Part shown: piece by piece, positions 51,001 to 61,954 of the stretch
How positions within the stretch are numbered: position 1 is the first letter of the stretch
Layout: every line of letters begins with the position of its first letter
The notes under the pieces: model-generated
Databases searched by the model: none
What the model was told of the DNA's origin: nothing
The model's input: only the letters and a program-made list of their open reading frames with translations
DNA from: Stenotrophomonas oahuensis
GTDB lineage: Bacteria > Pseudomonadota > Gammaproteobacteria > Xanthomonadales > Xanthomonadaceae
Length of the DNA: 64,000 nt
Assembly (NCBI RefSeq): GCF_031834595.1
Contig: NZ_CP115541.1
Span: 2,350,501-2,414,500, forward strand
Reading direction: 5' to 3'
Position numbers and translations under genes: made by a program

Positions 51001-54000
51001 ACCGCGGATCGCGCGTATACCGTCTCGGTCGGCAACGATGACCAGCAGCGCCAGATCACCCAGGTCGCTGCCGGTACCGAAGGCACCGACGCGGTCAACG
51101 TGGATCAGCTGACCGCCGCCACCGACAAGTTCCAGGCGACTGGCGAAGGCGTGGCCGTGGCCGGCGGCGAAGAAAGCGTGGCGGCCGGCTCGAATGCGGC
51201 CACTGACGGCGACTACGCCACCGCCGTGGGTTCAAGCAGCTTCGCCAGCGGTACCGGTGCATCGGCGGTGGGCAGTGGTGCGTTCGCACTGGATGCCGGT
51301 GCCACCGCGGTCGGCCTGAATGCACTGGCCAGCGCCGCGAATGCGTCGGCGGTCGGTGCCAACGCGCAGGCCACCGCCGAGTACGCCACCGCCAACGGTG
51401 CGGAAAGCCTGGCGTCGGGTGAGCAGAGCACCGCCGTCGGCGCGGCCAGCGTGGCATCCGGCGCAGGCAGCCTGGCCGGCGGCACGCTCTCGCAAGCCTC
51501 TGGCGAAGAGGCGGTAGCGCTCGGCTACTACACCGAAGCCAGTGGCCGCGGTGCCACTGCGGTCGGCAGCGAAAGCGTGGCCTCGGGCACGCTCTCGGCC
51601 AGCTACGGTTTCAACGCACAGGCCGCCGGCAATTACAGCACCGCCATTGGCGGTTACGCGATCGCATCGGCGTTCAATTCCACGGCACTGGGTAACTTTG
51701 CCGAAGCCAGCGGTTCCAACAGCGTCGCCCTCGGTGGCGACGCCGTGGCATCGGGGGCCTACAGCACCGCTACTGGCCAGAACGCGCTGGCCAGCGGCAC
51801 CAACAGCGTAGCCGTGGGTGGTGCGCTGTTCGGCCTGCTGCCCACCGAAGCGTCGGGCAACTACTCCACCGCCGTCGGTGGAGGTGCGTGGTCGCCGGGT
51901 CTGAACAGCACCGCGCTGGGCAATGCCGCTACGTCCGAAGGCGTGAACAGCGTGGCGCTCGGTGCCGATTCGATTGCTGACCGCGACGACACGGTGTCGG
52001 TCGGAAGCGCTGGCAGCGAACGCCAGATCGCCAATGTCGCCGCCGGTACCGAAGGCACCGATGCGGTGAACCTCAACCAGCTCAATGAAGTGGCCGATGC
52101 CGCGGCCGCCACCAGCAAGTACTTCCAGGCCAGCGGCAGCGATGCCAGCGACGCCGGTGCTTATGTGGATGGCGACAACGCCCTGGCCGCTGGCGAAGCG
52201 GCCAGCGCGATCGGCAATGGCACCACGGCCCTCGGCAGCGGGGCCAATGCACTGGCGACCAATGCCACTGCCGTAGGCACGGATGCACTCGCCGCAGGCG
52301 AGGATGCTTCGGCACTGGGCACCAATGCCCAGGCCACCGGCGAAGACAGCGTTGCAGTGGGCAGCGGCGCGGTTGCTTCGGAGATCGGAGCCAGCGCCAC
52401 CGGTGCCGGTGCCGCCGCCAGCGGGGCCTACAGCACCGCCAACGGCAGCGAGTCGGTTGCATCCGGCCAGCAGGCCATTGCCAGCGGCTTCCGCAGCACC
52501 GCCTCGGATGACGGTGCCTCCGCGTTCGGCAGCTACAGCGAAGCCACTGGCACCCTGTCCACTGCACTGGGTTACGGTTCGGTCGCATCCAATGCCTACG
52601 CCACCGCCGTAGGTGCGGCGGCCACGGCAACGGGCGCGAGCGCAGTAGCGGTGGGTGAATACAGCGAAGCCACCGGCGACGAAAGTGTCGCCATTGGCGG
52701 CACAACATTCTTCGGCTTCATTCCGGCGCGCGCATCGGGCACCGGTGCGTCGGCGTTTGGTGCCGGTGCCTGGGCGACGGACGACTACACCACGGCGCTC
52801 GGCTGGAACTCCTGGGCCGACGCCGTGGGTGCGACCGCCGTCGGCGAAAGCGCCACCGCCAACGGCGTGAACAGCGTCGCGCTGGGTGCCGGTTCGCGTG
52901 CGGACCGTGACAACAGCGTCTCGGTCGGCACGGCTACCTCCCAGCGCCAGATCACCAACGTCGCCGCCGGCACCGAGGGCACCGACGCGGTGAATCTGGA
53001 CCAGCTCAACGCGGTCGCAGACGTCGCTGAAAACACCAGCAAGTACTTCCAGGCCAGCGGCAGCGATGCGAGCGACGCCGGTGCCTACGTCGATGGCGAC
53101 AATGCCGTGGCGGCAGGCGAAGCCGCCAGCGCGATTGGCGATGGTGCCACTGCACTGGGTAGCGGCGCGAATGCGCTGGCCACCAATGCCACCGCAGTCG
53201 GTACCGATGCACTTGCGTCGGGCGTCAACGCTGCCGCATTGGGCACCAACGCGCAGGCCACCGGCGAAGACAGCGTCGCCGTCGGCAATGGCGCTTCGGC
53301 TTCAGAAATCGGAGCCAGCGCCACCGGTGCCGGTGCCGCCGCCAGCGGTGCCTACAGCACCGCCAACGGCAGCGAGTCGGTTGCATCAGGCCAGCAGGCG
53401 ATTGCCAGCGGCTTCCGCAGCACCGCTTCGGAAGCGGGTGCCTCGGCCTTCGGCAGCTACAGCGAAGCCACCGGCGAACTGTCCACCGCACTGGGCTACG
53501 GCTCCGTTGCCTCCAACGTCTACAGCACTGCTGTTGGCGCTGCGGCGACCGCGACTGGTGCAAGTTCGGTTGCGGTAGGCGAGTTCAGTGAAGCTACCGG
53601 CGATGAAAGCGTCGCCATCGGCGGCAGCACCTTCTTCGGCTTCATCCCGGCACGCGCCTCGGGCACGGGTGCCTCGGCCTTCGGTGCCGGTGCCTGGGCA
53701 ACCGATGACTACACCACCGCACTGGGCTGGAACTCCTGGGCTGATGCCGTGGGGGCCACGGCAGTCGGCGAAAGCGCCACCGCCAATGGGCTCAACAGCG
53801 TCGCATTGGGTGCCGGTTCGCGTGCGGACCGTGACAACAGTGTCTCGGTGGGCACCGCCACCTCGCAGCGCCAGATCACCAACGTCGCCGCCGGTACCGA
53901 AGGCACGGATGCGGTGAACCTGGATCAGCTCAACGAAGTCGCCGACGTCGCCGAGAACACCAGCCGGTTCTTCCAGGCCAGTGGCAGCGGCGACGGCAAT

Positions 54001-56376
54001 GATGTCGGCAGCTATGTCGACGGTGCCTACGCCACCGCGGCCGGCGAGGCGTCCAACGCCTTCGGCACTGGTGCGTCGGCCTATGGCAGCGGTTCGCTGG
54101 CCAGCGGCCGCAACGCGTCGGCGTCGGGCTACAACGCCTCGGCGACTGCTGATTCGGCTACCGCCGTGGGCGGCGCGCTGTACTACGAAGATGCCAACGG
54201 CAACGTGCTGCTGGATCGTGCCACCAGCGCCAGCGGCACCGGCGCGACCGCGCTGGGTGCCGGTGCACAGGCGGATGGGGTGTTCAGCACCGCCAGCGGT
54301 GCCAATGCGACCTCGGCGGGTCTGCAGTCCTCGGCCGTCGGCTACAGCGCAGAAGCCGGCAGCGACTACAGCACCGCGGTGGGTGCCTTCAGCGCCGCCA
54401 CTGGCGTGCGCACCACCGCATTGGGCTACGGTGCCGAAGCCAGCGGCGATTACGCCCAGGCGTTCGGCTGGGGCAGCACCGCGTCGGGGGCTTACGGCGT
54501 CGCCGTCGGCCACAGCGCACAGGCCAGCGGAGCCAACAGCTTCGCTGGCGGTGCCAGCGCCTGGGCCACGGCGGCGCAGACCACCGCAGTTGGTCAGCTG
54601 GCCTGGGCGACCTCGGCCGGCTCCACCGCGATCGGCCAGGACAGCTACGCCTACAGCGGCATCAACGCCACCGCGCTGGGCAAGAGTGCCTGGGCCAATG
54701 GCACCGGCAGCGTCGCCCTGGGTGCGGGTTCGCGTGCGACTGAAGCCAACGTGGTCTCGGTCGGTGGCGGCAATGGCACCACCGGTCCGGCCACGCGCCG
54801 CATCACCAACGTCGGTGCCGGCACCAACGCGACGGACGCAGTGAACAAGGCGCAGCTGGACAGCGTGGCGGCCACCGCCGATGCCGTCGGCCAGTACTTC
54901 AAGGCCAGCGGCACGGGTGCGGCTGTCGCCAGCGGCACTGACGCGCTCGCCTCCGGCGCAACGGCCACCGCCAGCGGCAATCGCAGCACGGCCTTGGGTA
55001 CCGCCTCGCTGGCCTCGGCCAACGGTGCAGTGGCCATCGGTGCATCCTCGGGTGTGTCCGCGGCGAACTCGGTGGCACTGGGCTCCGGCTCACGCGCGGT
55101 CGAAGCCAACGTGGTCTCGGTCGGTGGCGGCAACGGCACCGACGGCCCGGCCACGCGCCGCATCGTCAATGTGGCCGCCGGTCGCATCGCCGCCGGCAGC
55201 ACCGATGCGGTCACCGGTGGCCAGCTCAACACCACCAACCAGCGCGTGACCTCGGTGGAAACCCGTGTGGGTGACATTGACGATCGCATCGGGTCGGTGG
55301 AGACCAGCACCGCCAACGCACTGAGCTATGACGACAGCAGCCGTGACACGGTCACGCTGTCGGGCCTGCAGGGCACCACCCTCGACAACGTGGCGGCCGG
55401 TTCGGTGGCCAGCGGCAGCCGTCAGGCGATCAATGGCGGCCAGCTGTTCCAGGCGCTGTCGGATACCGCCAGCTTCCTCGGCGGCGGTGCCAGCGTCGGC
55501 ATGCAGGGTGTGTTCGTGGCCCCCAACTACGTGATCCAGGGCAGCAGCTACAGCAATGTGGGTGATGCACTGGGGGCGCTGGATGCCAAGGTCACCGAAA
55601 TCGACCAGCGCACCGCAGGCACGAGCAGCAACGCACGCGCCCGCACTGCGTCGGTGTCCACCGCCAGCGTCGCCGCCGCACCGGAGGCCGCTGTGGCCGC
55701 CGCGCCGGCTGCCGCTGACGTGGCCGCTCCGGCGGTGGTGCAGGGCACGCCGACGGTGGCCAGTGTGGGTTCCGCACAGCCGGCTGTGGTGGCGGCTCCG
55801 ACCGCAGTGAACGCGGTGGCGATGGGCGAAGGTGCCGTGGCCAGCGGTGCCTCGGCCACCGCGATCGGGCAGGGCGCATCGGCAACGGCGGCCAACTCGG
55901 TGGCACTGGGCCAGGGCTCCGTGGCCGACCGCGCCAATGCGGTGTCGGTGGGCAGCGCTGGCAACGAACGCCAGGTGACCAACGTGGCCGCCGGTTATGC
56001 GGCCACCGACGCGGTCAACAAGGGACAGCTGGACAGTGGCCTGGCCACCGCCAACAGCTACACCGACCAGCGCTTCAGCGCCATGGCCGACAACTTCGAC
56101 ATCTACAAGGGTGAAATCGATGAGCGCCTGCGTCACCAGGACCGCCGCATCGACCGCCAGGGTGCGATGAACGCGGCCATGTTGAACATGGCCACCAGCG
56201 CCGCCGGCGTACGCACGCAGAACCGCGTGGGTGTCGGTGTCGGCTTCCAGAGCGGCGAATCGGCGCTGTCGCTGGGGTATCAGCGCGCCATCAGTGAACG
56301 CGCCACCGTCACCTTCGGCGGTGCGTTCAGCAGCGATGACAGCTCGGTGGGCGTGGGTGCCGGCTTCGGCTGGTAA
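48007..56376 (+). CDS. Giant trimeric autotransporter adhesin (YadA/Hia type)
   Basis: 2789 residues. It begins with an extended signal peptide (ESPR, MNRIYRKVWNKALGQMVVAS, cleavage likely after about residue 67, DVRA). The passenger consists of many YadA-type head repeats (x-A-x-G-x-x-S-x-A-x-G). Ten or so neck motifs (SVSVG...RQITNVAAGTEGTDAVN..QL) divide it into modules. An alanine/proline-rich linker lies at about 2540-2605, then a last head, neck and coiled coil, and the YadA anchor (about 2725-2789) that forms the 12-stranded barrel with two partners. Residues 1369-1676 and 1677-1984 are near-identical tandem modules. ATG 48007 has AGGAG nine bases upstream. It mediates adhesion or autoaggregation in related proteins. 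Confidence 0.95.
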   Translation: MNRIYRKVWNKALGQMVVASELASSQSPGVVIDQRRSDGARSSSLLSAAIALTLGVGLAGAAQDVRAQSVEIGGNANCVVLNSNVIDSCLVDGNATASGANSVSIGSNSTASGANSVALGAGSKATRANSVSVGDAGKERQVTNVAAGTAATDAVNKSQLDKVAATAESATRYFKADGENNNSDAASIDGEGALAAGASATADGNGATAIGNRSQALQNATTAVGTDAIAAGLGGSAFGQNSLALGDASTAVGQSAAAIGLGDVALGASSFAASENGAATAIGGLAEASADGATAVGGGALAIGAGSTSLGRGAGSGGEASIAVGAFSTAVADFSAALGSNSAAVAVGSVALGAGSFADRVDTVSVGNNNGLQRQITHVADGTEANDAVNKSQLDAVGAVADTTAKYFQATGSADSDAGALADGDNATAIGEASTALGNGTTALGSGAVAVAQNATAVGNNALASGQNSAAFGHNAQAAGPGSVAVGGAAVDENGDPLITNGGVPVDTGATSAGVGGTAVGASAEASGFAASSYGVGAYAAGAQASAFGAVANATGDYSTAVGTQTAATGTSSTAVGGPVDLIPGLGFFVQTQASGEAATAVGAGAIASGDYAVANGTLSEASGVEATALGYFAYAPGDGASALGAESWASGELSTAVGFYSTARGANSVALGANSTAVRDNTVSVGDAGSERQITNVAAGTEATDAVNKAQLDAVADTADTTALRFKANASVDSDVGAFADGDGALAAGEASNALGAGAAAVGNGATAAGDSTVAVGQNATANGNGSVAIGGQGQAYDQYNQPIVDGDGNAVLIGTTAAQDAVAVGAGAQATGALSNAFGSGAQATGDNSLAQGYKARATGDYSIAQGDNAWASGVESTATGAYAWATAESATAFGASAWATEANATALGYAAWADGAGATSVGYNSWARGTSSTAVGRGAFAYANNSVALGYQALGNSINSIAIGTNVVAGGESAIGIGAGSNASASNAVALGAGSTADRAYTVSVGNDDQQRQITQVAAGTEGTDAVNVDQLTAATDKFQATGEGVAVAGGEESVAAGSNAATDGDYATAVGSSSFASGTGASAVGSGAFALDAGATAVGLNALASAANASAVGANAQATAEYATANGAESLASGEQSTAVGAASVASGAGSLAGGTLSQASGEEAVALGYYTEASGRGATAVGSESVASGTLSASYGFNAQAAGNYSTAIGGYAIASAFNSTALGNFAEASGSNSVALGGDAVASGAYSTATGQNALASGTNSVAVGGALFGLLPTEASGNYSTAVGGGAWSPGLNSTALGNAATSEGVNSVALGADSIADRDDTVSVGSAGSERQIANVAAGTEGTDAVNLNQLNEVADAAAATSKYFQASGSDASDAGAYVDGDNALAAGEAASAIGNGTTALGSGANALATNATAVGTDALAAGEDASALGTNAQATGEDSVAVGSGAVASEIGASATGAGAAASGAYSTANGSESVASGQQAIASGFRSTASDDGASAFGSYSEATGTLSTALGYGSVASNAYATAVGAAATATGASAVAVGEYSEATGDESVAIGGTTFFGFIPARASGTGASAFGAGAWATDDYTTALGWNSWADAVGATAVGESATANGVNSVALGAGSRADRDNSVSVGTATSQRQITNVAAGTEGTDAVNLDQLNAVADVAENTSKYFQASGSDASDAGAYVDGDNAVAAGEAASAIGDGATALGSGANALATNATAVGTDALASGVNAAALGTNAQATGEDSVAVGNGASASEIGASATGAGAAASGAYSTANGSESVASGQQAIASGFRSTASEAGASAFGSYSEATGELSTALGYGSVASNVYSTAVGAAATATGASSVAVGEFSEATGDESVAIGGSTFFGFIPARASGTGASAFGAGAWATDDYTTALGWNSWADAVGATAVGESATANGLNSVALGAGSRADRDNSVSVGTATSQRQITNVAAGTEGTDAVNLDQLNEVADVAENTSRFFQASGSGDGNDVGSYVDGAYATAAGEASNAFGTGASAYGSGSLASGRNASASGYNASATADSATAVGGALYYEDANGNVLLDRATSASGTGATALGAGAQADGVFSTASGANATSAGLQSSAVGYSAEAGSDYSTAVGAFSAATGVRTTALGYGAEASGDYAQAFGWGSTASGAYGVAVGHSAQASGANSFAGGASAWATAAQTTAVGQLAWATSAGSTAIGQDSYAYSGINATALGKSAWANGTGSVALGAGSRATEANVVSVGGGNGTTGPATRRITNVGAGTNATDAVNKAQLDSVAATADAVGQYFKASGTGAAVASGTDALASGATATASGNRSTALGTASLASANGAVAIGASSGVSAANSVALGSGSRAVEANVVSVGGGNGTDGPATRRIVNVAAGRIAAGSTDAVTGGQLNTTNQRVTSVETRVGDIDDRIGSVETSTANALSYDDSSRDTVTLSGLQGTTLDNVAAGSVASGSRQAINGGQLFQALSDTASFLGGGASVGMQGVFVAPNYVIQGSSYSNVGDALGALDAKVTEIDQRTAGTSSNARARTASVSTASVAAAPEAAVAAAPAAADVAAPAVVQGTPTVASVGSAQPAVVAAPTAVNAVAMGEGAVASGASATAIGQGASATAANSVALGQGSVADRANAVSVGSAGNERQVTNVAAGYAATDAVNKGQLDSGLATANSYTDQRFSAMADNFDIYKGEIDERLRHQDRRIDRQGAMNAAMLNMATSAAGVRTQNRVGVGVGFQSGESALSLGYQRAISERATVTFGGAFSSDDSSVGVGAGFGW
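52111..53034 (+). repeat. 924-bp tandem duplication in the adhesin, copy 1
   Basis: Runs from the coding position of TSKYFQASGSDASDAGAY to the same point in the next copy, exactly 308 codons, so the frame is kept. About 20 residues differ between the copies by eye. Includes a head domain, the loop TFFGFIPARASG and a complete neck. Confidence 0.92.
53035..53958 (+). repeat. 924-bp tandem duplication in the adhesin, copy 2
   Basis: Second copy with the same period; the unit after 53959 starts with the diverged TSRFFQASGSGDGND. Several changes versus copy 1 cluster in surface positions of the head repeats. Confidence 0.92.
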
Positions 56377-56537
56377 CGCCACGGAAAGATCGCAGCGGGG
56401 CTGCGTGCCCCGCTGCATGCAATGCAGGGCCTGAGGGGGCGGGTCACCGGAACCCTGGCCAGGGCCGGCCGGGGTTTTCGCAGGGAGTGTTTGGCCTGAA
56501 CCGTCGTTTGATCCATGACCTTGAAGAGGATTTCAAC

Positions 56538-58388
<1,851 letters not shown>

Positions 58389-58405
58389 CACACCCTGGGG
58401 TGTGC

Positions 58406-58441
58406 AGCGGGAGTCCGTCATGTGACGGGCTCCCGCTTTCT
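58406..58441 (+). terminator. Terminator of the protease gene
   Basis: Stem AGCGGGAG (58406-58413) with CTCCCGCT (58430-58437), extended by CCGTCA with TGACGG inside, followed by TTTCT. A smaller hairpin CACACCC/GGTGTG lies just before it. Confidence 0.8.
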
Positions 58442-58507
58442 GTCTGCGTCAACGTCATCCGTACCGCGGCGAACTGCTAAAGTCTCCGGGTCGCCAGGAG
58501 AGCTTTC

Positions 58508-60241
58508 GTGAACGCGGTAGCCCACGATCTTGCAGCTGCATCCCACGAGGACGCCGAGTCCCGCATTGTCGCGTTGCTGTTGCGCAACGGGCGCCTGAAG
58601 GAAGCCGACCTTGCCCGCGCGCGCCCGCTGCAGCGCGAATCCGGTGGCAGTCTGCTGCCCTTGCTGGTCCGTCTGGGCCTGGTATCTGAACGCGATCACG
58701 CCCAAGCGTGCGCCGAGGTGCTGTCGCTGCCGCTGCTCGAGGCCAAAAGCGTCGCCGAGGCCGCACCGGAATCGTTGCTGGATGCCCTGCCGCTGTCGCT
58801 GCGCTTTCTCAAACAGTTTCATGTCTGCCCGCTGGCCCTGCATGAGGGCATGCTCGACCTGTGGCTGAGCGACCCGCAGGAGCCGTATGCGGCCGAGGCG
58901 GTGCGTCTGGCCATCGGCGTGCCGGTGCGTCTGCACATCGGGTTGCGCTCGGAGATCGATGACGTCATCGAGCGCTGGTTCGGCCAGGGCCGCAGCGCGA
59001 TGGGCGCGATCATCGAGACCGCCGATGGCGAAGGTGCGGTGGTCGATGACATCGAGCACCTGCGCGATCTGGCGTCCGAAGCGCCGGTGATCCGGCTGGT
59101 GAACCTGGTCATCCAGCGTGCGGTCGAACTGCGCGCCTCCGACATCCACATCGAACCCTTCGAGAACCGCCTGAAGGTGCGTTACCGCGTCGACGGGGTG
59201 CTGATTGAAGGCGAAAGCCCGCCGGTCAACCTCACCGCGGCGGTGATCAGCCGCATCAAGATCATGGCGCGGCTGAACATCGCCGAGCGCCGGCTGCCGC
59301 AGGACGGCCGCATCATGCTGCGCGTGCAGGGCAAGGAGCTGGACCTGCGTGTGAGCACGGTGCCGACCGCGCACGGTGAAAGCGTGGTCATGCGTCTGCT
59401 CGATCGCGACACGGTGGTGTTCGATTTCCACCGCCTGGGTTTCACCGATGCGTTCCTGCCGCAGTTCCGCAAGGTGCTCGACCAGCCGCACGGCATCCTG
59501 CTGGTCACCGGCCCCACCGGCTCGGGCAAGACCACCACGCTGTACACCGCGTTGAGCCAGCTCAATACGCCTGACGTGAAGATCATCACCGTCGAAGATC
59601 CAGTCGAATACCAGATCGAAGGCATCAACCAGATCCAGGCCAAGCCGCAGATCGGGCTGGACTTCGCCAACGCGCTGCGCAGCATCGTGCGCCAGGACCC
59701 GGACATCATCATGATCGGCGAAATGCGCGATCTGGAAACCGCGCGCATCGCGATCCAGTCGGCGCTCACAGGTCACCTGGTTCTGTCCACGCTCCACACC
59801 AACAACGCCGCCGGCGGCATCACCCGTCTGCTCGACATGGGAGTGGAGGACTACCTGTTGACCTCCACCATCAATGGCATCCTGGCCCAGCGCCTGGTGC
59901 GCCGGCTGGAGCCGCAGCACGCGCAGCGCTACCCGGCGTCGCCCGAAGAGATCGAGAAGTTCGGGCTGCGTCGCCTGCAGCCGGAAGGCGACATCTTCCT
60001 GTATCGCGCGCAGCCGTCCGCGCTGGCCCCCACCGGTTATCTGGGCCGGACCACCATCATGGAATTCCTGGTGATGAACGACGAGCTGCGACGCGCGGTG
60101 ATGCGCCGCGCCGGCATGGGCGAGATCGAACAGATCGCGCGCGCGGCCGGCATGCGCACCATGTACGAAGACGGCCTGGCCAAGGCACTGGCCGGCCAGA
60201 CCACCATTGAAGAGGTGCTGCGCGTGACCGAGGAAAGCTGA
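58508..60241 (+). CDS. xpsE: Type II secretion ATPase XpsE (GspE)
   Basis: 577 residues. N-terminal domain that binds XpsL at the membrane, then the AAA-type secretion ATPase with Walker A GPTGSGKTTT (lysine 341), the Asp box and Walker B region (MIGEMRD), and the His box (LSTLHTNNAAGGITRL). The four-cysteine zinc motif found in many GspE proteins after LAQRLVRRL is missing here: that stretch has no C-x2-C pairs. The GTG start has AGGAG seven bases upstream. First gene of the xps operon. Confidence 0.95.
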   Translation: MNAVAHDLAAASHEDAESRIVALLLRNGRLKEADLARARPLQRESGGSLLPLLVRLGLVSERDHAQACAEVLSLPLLEAKSVAEAAPESLLDALPLSLRFLKQFHVCPLALHEGMLDLWLSDPQEPYAAEAVRLAIGVPVRLHIGLRSEIDDVIERWFGQGRSAMGAIIETADGEGAVVDDIEHLRDLASEAPVIRLVNLVIQRAVELRASDIHIEPFENRLKVRYRVDGVLIEGESPPVNLTAAVISRIKIMARLNIAERRLPQDGRIMLRVQGKELDLRVSTVPTAHGESVVMRLLDRDTVVFDFHRLGFTDAFLPQFRKVLDQPHGILLVTGPTGSGKTTTLYTALSQLNTPDVKIITVEDPVEYQIEGINQIQAKPQIGLDFANALRSIVRQDPDIIMIGEMRDLETARIAIQSALTGHLVLSTLHTNNAAGGITRLLDMGVEDYLLTSTINGILAQRLVRRLEPQHAQRYPASPEEIEKFGLRRLQPEGDIFLYRAQPSALAPTGYLGRTTIMEFLVMNDELRRAVMRRAGMGEIEQIARAAGMRTMYEDGLAKALAGQTTIEEVLRVTEES

Positions 60242-60243
60242 GC

Positions 60244-61464
60244 ATGCCGCAGTACCGCTACAAGGCACTGAATGCGCACGGCGAGCTGTTCGACGGCCAG
60301 ATGGAAGCGGCCAGCGAAGCCGAGGTGGTCGCACGCCTGCAGGACCAGGGCCACCTGCCGATGGAAGCGCGGGTGGCCGGCGACGGCAGTGGCGGGTCGT
60401 TCTCCTGGGCCGCGCTGCTCAGCCGAAAGCCGTTCGACGGGGCCGCGCTGGTGCAGTTCACCCAGCAGCTGGCCACCCTGCTGGGTGCGGGCCAGCCGCT
60501 GGATCGTGCCTTGAGCATCCTGCTGGAACTGCCCGAGGACGAGCGCAGCCGACGGGTGATCGCCGACATCCGCGATATCGTGCGCGGCGGCGCGGCGCTG
60601 TCCACCGCACTGGAACGCCAGCACGGCCTGTTCTCGCGCCTGTACATCAACATGGTGCGCGCCGGTGAAGCCGGCGGCAGCCTGCACGACACGCTGCAGC
60701 GGTTGGCCGATTACCTGGAGCGCAGCCGCGAACTGAAAGGTCGGGTGATCAACGCGCTGATCTATCCGGCCATTCTGCTGGCGGTGGTGGGTGGCGCGCT
60801 GCTGTTCCTGCTGGGCTACGTGGTGCCTCAGTTCGCGCTGATGTATGAAAGCCTGGATGTGGCGCTGCCGTGGTTCACCCAGTGGGTGCTCAACGTCGGC
60901 CTGCTGGTACGAGACTACTGGCTGGTACTGGTGGTGGTGCCGTGCGTGCTGCTGTTGCTGCTGGAGCGCAAACTGCGCCAGCCCGCGTTCCGCCTGGCCG
61001 TGGATGGCTGGTTGCTGGAGCGCAAGGGCGTCGGCGCGCTGGTGGCCAAGCTGGAAACCGCACGCCTGGCACGCACCCTGGGCACGCTGCTACGCAACGG
61101 CGTGCCATTGCTGGCCGGGCTGGGCATCGCCCGCAACGTACTGGGCAACCGCGCGCTGGCGGCCGATGTCGACACCGCCAGCGACGAGGTGAAGAACGGT
61201 AACGGCCTGTCTGCTGCGCTGTCGCGCGGCAAGCGTTTCCCGCGTCTGGCCCTGCAGATGATCCAGGTGGGCGAGGAATCCGGTGCGCTGGATGCCATGC
61301 TGCTGAAAACCGCCGATACCTTCGAGCAGGAAAGCGCGCGCGCCATCGACCGCCTGCTGTCGGCGCTGGTGCCGGTGATCACCCTGGTACTGGCCTCGGT
61401 GGTCGGGCTGGTGATCGTCGCGGTACTGGTGCCGTTGTATGACCTGACCAATGCGATTGGCTGA
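60244..61464 (+). CDS. xpsF: Type II secretion inner-membrane protein XpsF (GspF)
   Basis: 406 residues. Two cytosolic T2SSF domains (about 68-190 and 270-395) and three membrane helices. VQFTQQLATLLGAGQPLDRAL and VNMVRAGEAGGSL-like elements (here INMVRAGEAGGSLHDTL) are diagnostic. It starts two bases after xpsE. Platform protein that couples the ATPase to the pseudopilus. Confidence 0.95.
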   Translation: MPQYRYKALNAHGELFDGQMEAASEAEVVARLQDQGHLPMEARVAGDGSGGSFSWAALLSRKPFDGAALVQFTQQLATLLGAGQPLDRALSILLELPEDERSRRVIADIRDIVRGGAALSTALERQHGLFSRLYINMVRAGEAGGSLHDTLQRLADYLERSRELKGRVINALIYPAILLAVVGGALLFLLGYVVPQFALMYESLDVALPWFTQWVLNVGLLVRDYWLVLVVVPCVLLLLLERKLRQPAFRLAVDGWLLERKGVGALVAKLETARLARTLGTLLRNGVPLLAGLGIARNVLGNRALAADVDTASDEVKNGNGLSAALSRGKRFPRLALQMIQVGEESGALDAMLLKTADTFEQESARAIDRLLSALVPVITLVLASVVGLVIVAVLVPLYDLTNAIG

Positions 61465-61507
61465 CGCCGATGGCATCTTCCTTTACGACCCGCTGCAAGG
61501 AGCTTTC

Positions 61508-61942
61508 ATGATCCATCGTCGCAAACCGGTCCGCTTTGTGTCCCGTCGCCACCAGGCCGGTATGAGCCTGCTGGAAATCATCATTGTCATCGTGCTGATC
61601 GGCGCGGTGCTGACCCTGGTCGGCAGCCGGGTGCTGGGCGGTGCCGACCGAGGCAAGGCCAACATCGCCAAGTCACAGGTGCAGACCATTGCCGGCAAGA
61701 TCGAAAACTACCAGCTGGATACCGGCAAGCTGCCGACCAAGCTGGAAGACCTGGTCACCCAGCCCGGCGGCAGCAGCGGCTGGCTGGGCCCGTATGCCAA
61801 GGAGGCCGAGCTCAACGACCCGTGGGGCCACGCGCTGGAATACCGCGCGCCGGGCGAAGGCCAGCCGTTTGATCTGATCAGCCTGGGCAAGGACGGCAAG
61901 GCCGGCGGCAGCAGCTACGATGCGGACATCCGCTACGAGTAA
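61508..61942 (+). CDS. xpsG: Major pseudopilin XpsG (GspG)
   Basis: 144 residues. Prepilin leader ending QAG18, then MSLLEIIIVIVLIG with Glu at mature position 5, cut and methylated by the prepilin peptidase. The C-terminal part has NDPWGHALEYRAPG and SYDADIRYE, matching the GspG calcium-binding region. AAGGAG lies upstream of the ATG at 61508. Confidence 0.95.
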   Translation: MIHRRKPVRFVSRRHQAGMSLLEIIIVIVLIGAVLTLVGSRVLGGADRGKANIAKSQVQTIAGKIENYQLDTGKLPTKLEDLVTQPGGSSGWLGPYAKEAELNDPWGHALEYRAPGEGQPFDLISLGKDGKAGGSSYDADIRYE

Positions 61943-61954
61943 GCGCGCTTGGTC

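Noticed and set aside
52111-53958. Regular repeats that could be taken for a CRISPR array
   Set aside because: Period 924 bases, fully coding in one frame, no short repeat-spacer structure, no cas genes.
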